Source of the DNA: Physella acuta
Lineage: Eukaryota; Mollusca; Gastropoda; Physidae
Length of the DNA stretch: 64,000 bases
Direction of reading: 5' to 3'
Assembly: GCF_028476545.1 (NCBI RefSeq)
Contig: NW_026733017.1
Location: 62,001-126,000, forward strand
The notes beneath the pieces were generated by a model, which saw only the letters and a program-made list of their open reading frames with translations, was not told the origin of the DNA and did no database searches. A program made the translations under genes and the position numbers. The stretch's first letter is position 1; every line of letters starts with the position of its first letter. Shown here piece after piece: positions 10,077-20,553 of the stretch.

Positions 10077-10182
10077 AACAGCACAAGATACATAACAATA
10101 TAACAGCACAAGATACATAACAATATACGGCACAAGATACATAACAATATACGGCACAAGATACATCACAATATACGGCACC
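10077..10182. repeat. 24-bp tandem repeat, about 4 copies
   Basis: The unit CGGCACAAGATACATAACAA plus TATA repeats four times with single-base variants. Confidence 0.85.
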
Positions 10183-10347
10183 GGGGTATAATTGGCGTGC
10201 TACTACAGTTTGGTGTGTAGACAGACGCTCAGTTTAGATACAACATACAAGAAATATTACAAACATACGACACATAGGTTATAGAGGTGTGGTGACAATA
10301 AACAGCTATTGTAATAATAGATATAACAGTAGAGTTTGTTCCTCAAT
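10183..10347. other. Short spacer between arrays
   Basis: No recognised feature. Confidence 0.4.
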
Positions 10348-11165
10348 GCCAGTGTACCTGTGACAGTATATATGTGGCAGTGTACCTGTGACAGTGTACC
10401 TGTGACAGTGTACATGTGACAGTGTACCTGTGACAGTGTACCTGTGACAGTATATATGTGGCAGTGTACCTGTGACAGTGTACCTGTGACAGCGCACCTG
10501 TGACAGTGTACCTGTGACAGTGTACATGTGACAGTGTACCTGTGACAGTGTACCTGTGACAGTATATATGTGGCAGTGTACCTGTGACAGTATATATGTA
10601 GCATTGTACCTGTGACAGTATATATGTGGCAGTGTACCTGTGACAGTGTACCTGTGACAGCGCACCTGTGACAGTGTACCTGTGACAGTGTACCTGTGAC
10701 AGCGCACATGTGACAGTGTACCTGTGACAGTGTACCTGTGACAGTGTACCTGTGACAGTGTACCTGTGACAGTGTACCTGTGACAGTGTACCTGTGACAG
10801 TGTACCTGTGACAGTGTACCTGTGACAGTATATATGTGGCAGTGTACCTGTGACAGTGTACCTGTGACAGCGCACCTGTGACAGTGTACCTGTGACAGTG
10901 TACCTGTGACAGTGTACCTGTGACAGTGTACCTGTGAATCAGTAGCTGTCAGTGACAGTGAACCTGTGACAGTGTACATGTGACAGTGTACCTGTGACAG
11001 TGTACCTGTGACAGTGTACCTGTGACAGTGTACCTGTGAATCAGTACTGTCAGTGACAGAGTACCTGTGACAGTGTATCTGTGACAAATACTTGTGACAA
11101 TATACCAGTTGCAGTATACCTGTGACAGTATATATGCGGCAGTGTACCTGTGAAAGTATACCTGT
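10348..11165. repeat. 14-bp minisatellite, about 55 copies
   Basis: The unit is TGTACCTGTGACAG. Variants TATATATGTGGCAG, CGCACCTGTGACAG and TGTACATGTGACAG recur in longer blocks, which indicates higher-order duplication. Long open frames through it come from the 14-bp period without stops and are not genes. Confidence 0.95.
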
Positions 11166-11284
11166 GGCCAATGTCCCATCTAATTTGCGCATGCGCGCAG
11201 TAGTTTTGAACGAGACCCGCAGTCACTTTGTAAAATACAAATAAGACTAAGAGCACCACGCACAAGATACACATTGCTCACCAC

Positions 11285-11319
11285 CTTTTAGAGGGAACGT
11301 TGCTTGTGGCAGCGTACTT
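11285..11319 (-). CDS. Possible small exon (35 nt) downstream of the membrane-protein exons
   Basis: The minus strand has an acceptor-like CCCCTTTATCAG, 35 open bases encoding STLPQATFPLK after a shared Arg codon, and a donor GTGGTGAG. Its phase fits the two bases left over at the end of the exon at 12094-12242. The exon is short and the link is phase-based inference only. Confidence 0.22.
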
Positions 11320-11334
11320 CTGATAAAGGGGTCT

Positions 11335-11565
11335 ACGACAAATTCTCGAAAGACACTTACCGGAATGCCGTTTGCCCGAAGGCCGTCTTCCCGAATGGAC
11401 ACTTGCCTGAATTCGGGTAAGCAGTAGCGTAGCAAGGGGGGGGGGGGGGGGGGGCGTGGGGATATATGTCCCCTGGCGCCGACCTTAGGGGGGGGCCAAA
11501 ATGGGAAGGTTCGCTACGCCTCTGCGGGTAAGTGTCCCTTCGGGAAAACGTCCGGCTCCCGTGAT
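11335..11565. repeat. Short TTCGGGnAA-type tandem repeat interrupted by a hAT MITE
   Basis: Phrases such as CCCGAATGGACACTTGCC and CGGGTAAGTGTCCCTTCGGG recur every 16-22 bp in both directions. The MITE at 11422-11524 splits it. Confidence 0.5.
11422..11524. mobile_element. hAT-type MITE (103 bp), CAGNGGCGTAGC family
   Basis: Ends CAGTAGCGTAGC and GCTACGCCTCTG, with a long G-run inside. The 8-bp target duplication CGGGTAAG is perfect (11414-11421 and 11525-11532), which places it in the hAT superfamily. Confidence 0.9.
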
Positions 11566-11574
11566 AAAGCATCT

Positions 11575-12118
11575 CGTGGTGGTAAAACCACTTGCGTGTA
11601 CGACAGTCCTACCTCTGTGTGAACCACTTCTTGCTTGATGATAAAACCACTTGCGTGTACGACTGTCCTACCTCTGTGTGAACCACTTCTTGCTTGATGA
11701 TAAAACCACTTGCGTGTACCTACCTCTGTGTGAACCACTTCTTGCTTGATGATAAAACCACCTGCGTGTACCCACCTCTGTGTAAACCACTTCTTGCTTG
11801 ATGATAAAACCACTAGCGTGTACGACTTACTACCTCTGTTTAAACCAGTTCTTGCTTGATGATAAAACCACCTGCGTGTACCCACCTCTGTGTGAACCAC
11901 TTCTTGCTTGATGATAAAACCACTTGCGTGTACGACTGTCCTACCTCTGTGTGAACCACTTCTTGCTTGATGATAAAACCACCTGCGTGTACCTACCTCT
12001 GTGTGAACCACTTCTTGCTTGATGATAAAACCACCTGCGTGTACCTACCTCTGTGTGAACCACTTGATGATAAAACCACCTGCGTGTACCCACCTCTGTG
12101 TGAACCACTTCTTGAACC
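11575..12118. repeat. 52-62 bp minisatellite overlapping a splice donor, about 10 copies
   Basis: Each unit reads CTTGATGATAAAACCACCTG, CGTGTACCTACCTCTGTGTG, AACCACTTCTTG. Some carry an extra ACGACTGTCC. On the minus strand each unit holds AAGTGGTTCACACAGAG|GTAGGTAC, which is the 3' end and donor site of the exon at 12094-12242. The array therefore appears to be tandem copies of that exon-intron junction. Confidence 0.93.
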
Positions 12119-12242
12119 ACCGACACGTGACCAGGTGGGGGAGGCTAACCAGGCTGGAACCGCTGTCGGACATGACGTCAGACTCCACGCGCACCTCTGT
12201 GTGTGAGTACTTCGCGTACCGGAAGTTTGAGGGCAAGGTTGT
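12094..12242 (-). CDS. Internal exon B of an unidentified membrane protein gene (149 nt)
   Basis: The minus strand shows a strong acceptor (TTTTGTTGCTTTGCAG, exon starts at 12242), 149 open bases and a donor GTGGGTAC (exon ends at 12094). The reading frame begins TTLPSNFRYAKYSHTEVRVE, passes SDSGSSLVSLPHLVTC and ends RWFKKWFTQ plus two bases. It starts in phase 0, matching the phase-0 end of exon A at 12703-12846. After the exon A membrane segment this would be a juxtamembrane or cytoplasmic part with Ser-rich, basic and aromatic sequence. I do not recognise the family. Its donor has been copied about ten times into the adjoining minisatellite, so several possible donors lie downstream. An alternative is chance open sequence, but two strong splice sites with matching phases argue against it. 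Confidence 0.5.
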
Positions 12243-12436
12243 CTGCAAAGCAACAAAATGTCTGATTAGCTGTTGTTGAGTACTTCGTGTACGCTCACAT
12301 AGTTATAATCTAATTGATTTTTTTCAGACATTTTTTTTTCGTTTGCTAATTTACTCAGCTACTTAGTTAATGGAGTTAAAAGTTGGCTGCGCTGCAAGCA
12401 GTGTTTCTTCCTAACTTTTTTTTCTCCGGGGGGATA
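12243..12436 (-). other. Intron segment with a truncated hAT end
   Basis: AT-rich sequence. CAGTGTTTCTTCCTAAC at 12399-12415 and CTCCGGGG nearby match the left end of the CAGTGTTTCTTCC MITE family (whole copy at 24829-25039). No right end is found. Confidence 0.4.
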
Positions 12437-12662
12437 CAAGTAGGTTGATAAAAGTAAATTGATACAATTAAGTTGATACACGCAGGTTGATACAAGTAGG
12501 TTGATTGATACAAGTAGGTTGATACAATTAAGTTGATACACGTAGGTTGATACGAGTAGGTTGTTACAAGTAGGTTGATTGATACAAGTAGGTTGATATA
12601 TGTATGTTGATACATTATGTAGGGTGATACAAGTAGGTCGATACAAGCAGGTTGAGCTACAA
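12437..12662. repeat. 14-bp minisatellite
   Basis: Units of GATACAAGTAGGTT with an occasional extra GATT, about 15 copies. It lies in the intron between exons A and B. Confidence 0.9.
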
Positions 12663-12702
12663 ATATATAGATCTACCACTAAGTTGAACTACAAGTAGCT
12701 AC

Positions 12703-12846
12703 CAGTATGGGGGCAGTGGCTGTGTTCCTGACGAAAATCTTCTCATGCTGAATTTGATCGTTGTTCATACAGTACAAGTAGACCTCTCTCAGCAACAGAC
12801 CCGCCACAAACAGAAAGATTGGGATGAAAATATAGGAGAATATAGC
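12703..12846 (-). CDS. Internal exon A of an unidentified membrane protein gene, with one membrane segment (144 nt)
   Basis: On the minus strand the acceptor ACATTTGCAG precedes 144 open bases in phase 0 and the donor GTAGCTAC follows. The 48 residues begin AIFSYIFIPIFLFVAGLLL, a hydrophobic stretch long enough to cross a membrane. Charged sequence follows: REVYLYCMNNDQIQHEK, then IFVRNTATAPIL. It joins exon B (12094-12242) without a phase break. A possible upstream exon ends near 13750 (VNNSRVMFLPAGEETAATLV on the minus strand after GTCTGCAG), but its donor is poor. The family is not recognised. The acceptor and first 30 bases are repeated about seven more times upstream in the 44-bp array, so the splice-site choice may be variable. 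Confidence 0.5.
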
Positions 12847-13165
12847 CTGCAAATGTTGGTGATTGGGATGAAAATATAGGAGAATATAGCCTGCAAATGT
12901 TGGGGATTGGGATGAAAATGTAGGAGAATATAGCCTGCAAATGGTGGTGATTGGGATGAAAATATAGGAGAATATAGCCTGCAAATGTTGGTGATTGGGA
13001 TGAAAATATAGGAGAATATAGCCTGCAAATGTTGGTGATTGGGATGAAAATATAGGAAAATATAGCCTGCAAATGGTGGTGATTGGGATTAAAATATAGG
13101 AGAATATAGCCTGCAAAAGTTGGTGATTGGGATGAAAATATAGGAGAATATAGCCTACAAGTGGT
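12818..13165. repeat. 44-bp minisatellite overlapping a splice acceptor, about 8 copies
   Basis: The unit GGGATGAAAATATAGGAGAA, TATAGCCTGCAAATGTTGGT, GATT repeats at an exact 44-bp period. Read on the minus strand, every unit contains ACATTTGCAG|GCTATATTCTCC, the acceptor and start of exon A. The array therefore consists of copies of an intron-exon junction. Confidence 0.95.
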
Positions 13166-13336
13166 GGTACAAATCATCGGGTATTTTATCATTGCTGAGA
13201 TAATATTGCATGGAATAGAAGATAGGAATTGATGGGATTTATTAAAGCCTAAGGAATACAATAAAATCATTAACGCTGAATGAAATACAGGGACGCTGCA
13301 CATAAATAAATAAACATCAACTAAATAATGCATACA
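13166..13336. other. Intron spacer
   Basis: AT-rich sequence with a short CA repeat at about 13330-13349. Nothing else is seen. Confidence 0.4.
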
Positions 13337-13672
13337 CACACACACACACCAAAAGAAAAAATAGACACTAATTGAGACGCAAACACATGGAGACATACAC
13401 ACACGGAGACACAGGCACAAGTAGAGACAAAGGCACAAACAGACAAATAGAGACAGAGACACAAACGGAGACATGGACTCAAGGGAGACACCGACGTAGA
13501 GACAGACACAGAGACAAATAGAGACAGGGACACTAATGGAGACAGAAACAGACACAGACAAATATAGACAGAGACCGACACAGAGACAAAGAGAGACAAG
13601 ACACTAATGAAGACAGAGACACGGAGACAAATAAAGACAGAGACACTAATAAATACATCGACGTAGAGACAG
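13337..13672. repeat. GAGACA-type purine-rich repeat
   Basis: Imperfect 6- to 24-bp units such as GAGACAGAGACACAAACGGA across about 330 bp. Minus-strand Ser/Val/Cys-rich frames through it are artefacts. Confidence 0.85.
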
Positions 13673-13757
13673 ATTTTTGACACTCTACGAACCAGTGTGG
13701 CTGCTGTTTCTTCACCAGCGGGTAAAAACATCACTCGGCTGTTGTTTACCCTGCAGA

Positions 13758-16700
13758 CATTATCCATGTTTTAGTGGTGGACATTGTCCGTGTTTTAGTG
13801 GTGGACATTGTGTTTTAGTGGTGGACATTGTCCATGTTTTAGTGGTGGACATTGTCCATGTTTTAGTGGTGGACATTGTCCGTGTTTTAGTGGTGGACAT
13901 TGTCCATGTTTTAGTGGTGGACATTGTCCATGTTTTAGTGGTGGACATTGTCCATGTTTTAGTGGTGGACATTGTCCATGTTTTAGTGGTGGACATTGTC
14001 CGTGTTTTAGTGGTGGACATTGTCCATGTTTTAGTGATGGACATTGTCCATGTTTTAGTGGTGGACATTGTCCATGTTTTAGTGGTGGACATTGTCCATG
14101 TTTTAGTGGTGGAGATTGTCCATGTTTTAGTGGACATTGTCCATGTTTTAGTGGTGGACATTGTCCATGTTTTAGTGGTGGACATTGTCCATGTTTTAGT
14201 GGTGGACATTGTCCATGTTTTAGTGGTGGACATTGTGTTTTAGTGGTGGACATTGTCTATGTTTTAGTGATGGACATTGTCCATGTTTTAGTGGTGGACA
14301 TTGTCCATGTTTTAGTGGTGGACATTGTCCATGTTTTAGTGGTGGACATTGTCCGTGTTTTAGTGGTGGACATTGTCCATGTTTTAGTGGTGGACATTGT
14401 CTGTGTTTTAGTGGTGGACATTGTCCGTGTTTTAGTGGTGGACATTGTCCATGTTTTAGTGGTGGACATTGTCCATGTTTTCGTGGTGGACATTGTCCAT
14501 GTTTTAGTGGTGGACATTGTCCGTGTTTTAGTGGTGGACATTGTCCATGTTTTAGTGGTGGACATTGTCCATGTTTTAGTGGTGGACATTGTCTATGTTT
14601 TAGTGGTGGACATTGTCCATGTTTTAGTGGTGGACATTGTCCATGTTTTAGTGGTGGACATTGTGTTTTAGTGGTGGACATTGTCCGTGTTTTAGTGGTG
14701 GACATTGTCCATGTTTTAGTGGTGGACATTGTGTTTTAGTGGTGGACATTGTCCATGTTTTAGTGGTGGACATTGTGTTTTAGTGGTGGACATTGTCCAT
14801 GTTTTAGTGGTGGACATTGTCCATGTTTTAGTGGTGGACATTGTGTTTTAGTGGTGGACATTGTCCGTGTTTTAGTGGTGGACATTGTCCATGTTTTAGT
14901 GGTGGACATTGTGTTTTAGTGGTGGACATTGTCCATGTTTTAGTGGTGGACATTGTCCATGTTTTAGTGATGGACATTGTCCATGTTTTAGTGGTGGACA
15001 TTGTGTTTTAGTGGTGGACATTGTCCATGTTTTAGTGGTGGACATTGTCCATGTTTTAGTGGTGGACATTGTCCATGTTTTAGTGGTGGACATTGTCCAT
15101 GTTTTAGTGGTGGACATTGTCCATGTTTTAGTGGTGGACATTGTCCATGTTTTAGTGGTGGACATTGTGTTTTAGTGGTGGACATTGTCTATGTTTTAGT
15201 GATGGACATTGTCCATGTTTTAGTGGTGGACATTGTCCATGTTTTAGTGGTGGACATTGTCCGTGTTTTAGTGGTGGACATTGTCCATGTTTTAGTGGTG
15301 GACATTGTCTGTGTTTTAGTGGTGGACATTGTCCATGTTTTAGTGGTGGACATTGTCCATGTTTTAGTGGTGGACATTGTCCATGTTTTAGTGATGGACA
15401 TTTTCCGTGTTTTAGTGGTGGACATTGTCCGTGTTTTAGTGGTGGACATTGTCCATGTTTTAGTGGTGGACATTGTCCATGTTTTAGTGGTGGACATTGT
15501 CCATGTTTTAGTGGTGGACATTGTCTATGTTTTAGTGGTGGACATTGTCCATGTTTTAGTGGTGGACATTGTCCATGTTTTAGTGGTGGACATTGTCCAT
15601 GTTTTAGTGGTGGACATTGTGTTTTAGTGGTGGACATTGTCCGTGTTTTAGTGGTGGACATTGTCCATGTTTTAGTGGTGGACATTGTCCATGTTTTAGT
15701 GGTAGACATTGTGCTTGTTTTAGTGGTGGACATTGTCTGTGTTTTAGTGGTGGACATTGTCCATGTTTTAGTGGTGGACATTGTCCATGTTTTAGTGGTG
15801 GACATTGTGTTTTAGTGGTGGACATTGTCCATGTTTTAGTGGTGGACATTGTCCATGTTTTAGTGATGGACATTGTCCATGTTTTAGTGGTGGACATTGT
15901 GTTTTAGTGGTGGACATTGTCCATGTTTTAGTGGTGGACATTGTCCATGTTTTAGTGGTGGACATTGTCCATGTTTTAGTGGTGGACATTGTCCATGTTT
16001 TAGTGGTGGACATTGTCCATGTTTTAGTGGTGGACATTGTCCATGTTTTAGTGGTGGACATTGTGTTTTAGTGGTGGACATTGTCTATGTTTTAGTGATG
16101 GACATTGTCCATGTTTTAGTGGTGGACATTGTCCATGTTTTAGTGGTGGACATTGTCCGTGTTTTAGTGGTGGACATTGTCCATGTTTTAGTGGTGGACA
16201 TTGTCTGTGTTTTAGTGGTGGACATTGTCCATGTTTTAGTGGTGGACATTGTCCATGTTTTAGTGGTGGACATTGTCCATGTTTTAGTGATGGACATTGT
16301 CCGTGTTTTAGTGGTGGACATTGTCCGTGTTTTAGTGGTGGACATTGTCCATGTTTTAGTGGTGGACATTGTCCATGTTTTAGTGGTGGACATTGTCCAT
16401 GTTTTAGTGGTGGACATTGTCTATGTTTTAGTGGTGGACATTGTCCATGTTTTAGTGGTGGACATTGTCCATGTTTTAGTGGTGGACATTGTCCATGTTT
16501 TAGTGGTGGACATTGTCCATGTTTTAGTGGTGGACATTGTCCGTGTTTTAGTGGTGGACATTGTCCATGTTTTAGTGGTGGACATTGTCTGTGTTTTAGT
16601 GGTGGACATTGTCCGTGTTTTAGTGGTGGACATTGTCCATGTTTTAGTGGTGGACATTGTCCATGTTTTAGTGGTGGACATTGTCCATGTTTTAGTGGTG

Positions 16701-19700
16701 GACATTGTCCGTGTTTTAGTGGTGGACATTGTCCATGTTTTAGTGGTGGACATTGTCCATGTTTTAGTGGTGGACATTGTCTATGTTTTAGTGGTGGACA
16801 TTGTCCATGTTTTAGTGGTGGACATTGTCCATGTTTTAGTGGTGGACATTGTGTTTTAGTGGTGGACATTGTCCGTGTTTTAGTGGTGGACATTGTCCAT
16901 GTTTTAGTGGTGGACATTGTGTTTTAGTGGTGGACATTGTCCATGTTTTAGTGGTGGACATTGTGTTTTAGTGGTGGACATTGTCCATGTTTTAGTGGTG
17001 GACATTGTCCATGTTTTAGTGGTGGACATTGTGTTTTAGTGGTGGACATTGTCCGTGTTTTAGTGGTGGACATTGTCCATGTTTTAGTGGTGGACATTGT
17101 GTTTTAGTGGTGGACATTGTCCATGTTTTAGTGGTGGACATTGTCCATGTTTTAGTGATGGACATTGTCCATGTTTTAGTGGTGGACATTGTGTTTTAGT
17201 GGTGGACATTGTCCATGTTTTAGTGGTGGACATTGTCCATGTTTTAGTGGTGGACATTGTCCATGTTTTAGTGGTGGACATTGTCCATGTTTTAGTGGTG
17301 GACATTGTCCATGTTTTAGTGGTGGACATTGTCCATGTTTTAGTGGTGGACATTGTGTTTTAGTGGTGGACATTGTCTATGTTTTAGTGATGGACATTGT
17401 CCATGTTTTAGTGGTGGACATTGTCCATGTTTTAGTGGTGGACATTGTCCGTGTTTTAGTGGTGGACATTGTCCATGTTTTAGTTGTGGACATTGTCTGT
17501 GTTTTAGTGGTGGACATTGTCCATGTTTTAGTGGTGGACATTGTCCATGTTTTAGTGGTGGACATTGTCCATGTTTTAGTGATGGACATTGTCCGTGTTT
17601 TAGTGGTGGACATTGTCCGTGTTTTAGTGGTGGACATTGTCCATGTTTTAGTGGTGGACATTGTCCGTGTTTTAGTGGTGGACATTGTCCGTGTTTTAGT
17701 GGTGGACATTGTCCATGTTTTAGTGGTGGACATTGTCCATGTTTTAGTGGTGGACATTGTCCATGTTTTAGTGGTGGACATTGTCCGTGTTTTAGTGGTG
17801 GACATTGTCCATGTTTTAGTGGTGGACATTGTCTGTGTTTTAGTGGTGGACATTGTGTTTTAGTGGTGGACATTGTCCGTGTTTTAGTGGTGGACATTGT
17901 CCATGTTTTAGTGGTGGACATTGTGTTTTAGTGGTGGACATTGTCCGTGTTTTAGTGGTGGACATTGTCCATGTTTTAGTGGTGGACATTGTCCATGTTT
18001 TAGTGGTAGACATTGTCCTTGTTTTAGTGGTGGACATTGTCTGTGTTTTAGTGGTGGACATTGTCCATGTTTTAGTGGTGGACATTGTCCATGTTTTAGT
18101 GGTGGACATTGTGTTTTAGTGGTGGACATTGTCCATGTTTTAGTGGTGGACATTGTCCATGTTTTAGTGATGGACATTGTCCATGTTTTAGTGGTGGACA
18201 TTGTGTTTTAGTGGTGGACATTGTCCATGTTTTAGTGGTGGACATTGTCCATGTTTTAGTGGTGGACATTGTCCATGTTTTAGTGGTGGACATTGTCCAT
18301 GTTTTAGTGGTGGACATTGTCCATGTTTTAGTGGTGGACATTGTCCATGTTTTAGTGGTGGACATTGTGTTTAAGTGGTGGACATTGTCTATGTTTTAGT
18401 GATGGACATTGTCCATGTTTTAGTGGTGGACATTGTCCATGTTTTAGTGGTGGACATTGTCCGTGTTTTAGTGGTGGACATTGTCCATGTTTTAGTGGTG
18501 GACATTGTCTGTGTTTTAGTGGTGGACATTGTCCATGTTTTAGTGGTGGACATTGTCCATGTTTTAGTGGTGGACATTGTCCATGTTTTAGTGATGGACA
18601 TTGTCCGTGTTTTAGTGGTGGACATTGTCCGTGTTTTAGTGGTGGACATTGTCCATGTTTTAGTGGTGGACATTGTCCATGTTTTAGTGGTGGACATTGT
18701 CCATGTTTTAGTGGTGGACATTGTCTATGTTTTAGTGGTGGACATTGTCCATGTTTTAGTGGTGGACATTGTCCATGTTTTAGTGGTGGACATTGTCCAT
18801 GTTTTAGTGGTGGACATTGTGTTTTAGTGGTGGACATTGTCCGTGTTTTAGTGGTGGACATTGTCCATGTTTTAGTGGTGGACATTGTCCATGTTTTAGT
18901 GGTAGACATTGTCCGTGTTTTAGTGGTGGACATTGTCTGTGTTTTAGTGGTGGACATTGTCCATGTTTTAGTGGTGGACATTGTACATGTTTTAGTGGTG
19001 GACATTGTCCATGTTTTAGTGGTGGACATTGTGTTTTAGTGGTGGACATTGTCCATGTTTTAGTGGTGGACATTGTACATGTTTTAGTGGTGGACATTGT
19101 CCATGTTTTAGTGGTGGACATTGTGTTTTAGTGGTGGACATTGTCCATGTTTTAGTGGTGGACATTGTCCATGTTTTAGTGGTGGACATTGTCCATGTTT
19201 TAGTGGTGGACACTGTCCATGTTTTAGTGGTGGACATTGTGTTTTAGTGGTGGACATTGTCCATGTTTTAGTGGTGGACATTGTCCATGTTTTAGTGGTG
19301 GACATTGTCCGTGTTTTAGTGGTGGACATTGTCCATGTTTTAGTGGTGGACATTGTCTGTGTTTTAGTGGTGGACATTGTCCATGTTTTAGTGGTGGACA
19401 TTGTCCATGTTTTAGTGGTGGACATTGTCCATGTTTTAGTGGTGGACATTGTCCATGTTTTAGTGGTGGACATTGTGTTTTAGTGGTGGACATTGTCTGT
19501 GTTTTAGTGGTGGACATTGTGTTTTAGTGGTGGACATTGTCCATGTTTTAGTGGTGGACATTGTGTTTTAGTGGTGGACATTGTCCATGTTTTAGTGGTG
19601 GACATTGTGTTTTAGTGGTGGACATTGTCTGTGTTTTAGTGGTGGACATTGTGTTTTAGTGGTGGACATTGTCCATGTTTTAGTGATGGACATTGTCCGT

Positions 19701-19997
19701 GTTTTAGTGGTGGACATTGTCCGTATTTTAGTGGTGGACACTGTCCATGTTTTAGTGGTGGACATTGTCCATGTTTTAGTGGTGGACATTGTCCATGTTT
19801 TAGTGGTGGACATTGTCTATGTTTTAGTGGTGGACATTGTCCATGTTTTAGTGGTGGACATTGTCCGTGTTTTAGTGGTGGATATTGTCCATGTGTTAAT
19901 GGTGGACATTGTCCATGTTTTAGTGGTGGACATTGTCCATGTTTTAGTGGTGGATATTCCATGTTTTAGTGGTGGACATTGTCCATGTTTTAGTGGT
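13758..19997. repeat. 24-bp satellite, 6.2 kb, about 260 units with higher-order structure
   Basis: The unit is GTTTTAGTGGTGGACATTGT plus CCAT, CCGT, CTGT or CTAT. Shortened 16-bp units (GTTTTAGTGGTGGACATT then GT) and a GTGATGG variant form a barcode. The same cassette (16-bp unit, CTAT unit, GATGG unit) starts at 14233, 15165, 16061, 17353 and 18365, with spacings of 932, 896, 1292 and 1012 bp. Larger blocks of about 0.9-1.3 kb were therefore duplicated. Because 24 is a multiple of 3 and the unit lacks stops in several frames, long open frames run on both strands (FSGGHCPC, VLVVDIVH, MSTTKTWT, QCPPLKHG repeats). None is a gene. Confidence 0.97.
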
Positions 19998-20404
19998 ATT
20001 TTTATTTCTCCAAGCCAAAACATACCTCGACAAAATACCCCCCCCCCCCTCCCCCACCAAGCCTGACATTTGAGTCCAGTGATGTAACAATTGTGATATC
20101 ACGTGATACATGTCCATTCACCACCCTTTCCCCGTCAATCATCCTCCAATACCCCCCCCCCCTCTCTCCCTCCCATACCCACCGTCATTTATCTAGCTTG
20201 CAATGGAAAAAAGTACTACTAATTCGATCTGCTTGATTGTTATAAACTTATTTATCCTTGACAATGATGATTTGTTTCTATATCTTTCTCTTCACTTCGT
20301 TTATCATCAACTTTTTTTTTTGGTTGTTGGGCACTACAGATGTTTTTCTTGTCATTTTACGACATCTGTCTCTGTCCTTAGCTGATATGGATAGTTCTGT
20401 AACA
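19998..20404. other. Spacer with C-runs
   Basis: C-rich runs near 20039-20060 and 20151-20170, then AT-rich sequence. No gene is recognised. Confidence 0.4.
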
Positions 20405-20553
20405 GGCAGCCCAGTCCAACCTTTGACGTTATCCATCCAGTCCAACCTTTGATGTCATCCATCCAGTCCAACCTTTGATGTCATCCACCCAGTCCAACCT
20501 TTGATGTCATCCATCCAGTCATGTCTTTGATGTCATCCATCCAGTCATGTCTT
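20405..20553 (-). repeat. 26-bp minisatellite derived from a LINE 3' coding end
   Basis: About five units of CCATCCAGTCCAACCTTTGA TGTCAT. On the minus strand a unit reads WMDDIKGWT, matching the WxDxIKxWTG motif near the C-terminus of many non-LTR reverse transcriptases. It lies at the 3' end of the LINE relic on the same strand. The frame shifts every unit because 26 is not a multiple of 3. Confidence 0.7.

Noticed and set aside
10257-11192. 311-codon minus-strand frame of TVTGTLSQVHCHRY repeats
   Set aside because: Generated by the 14-bp minisatellite; all frames are low-complexity repeats.
13758-19997. Dozens of long open frames on both strands, including Cys/His octapeptide repeats (CFSGGHCP) that look zinc-binding
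   Set aside because: They result from a 24-bp, stop-poor tandem unit read in several frames at once. Frames overlap on both strands, with no splice sites or unique sequence.
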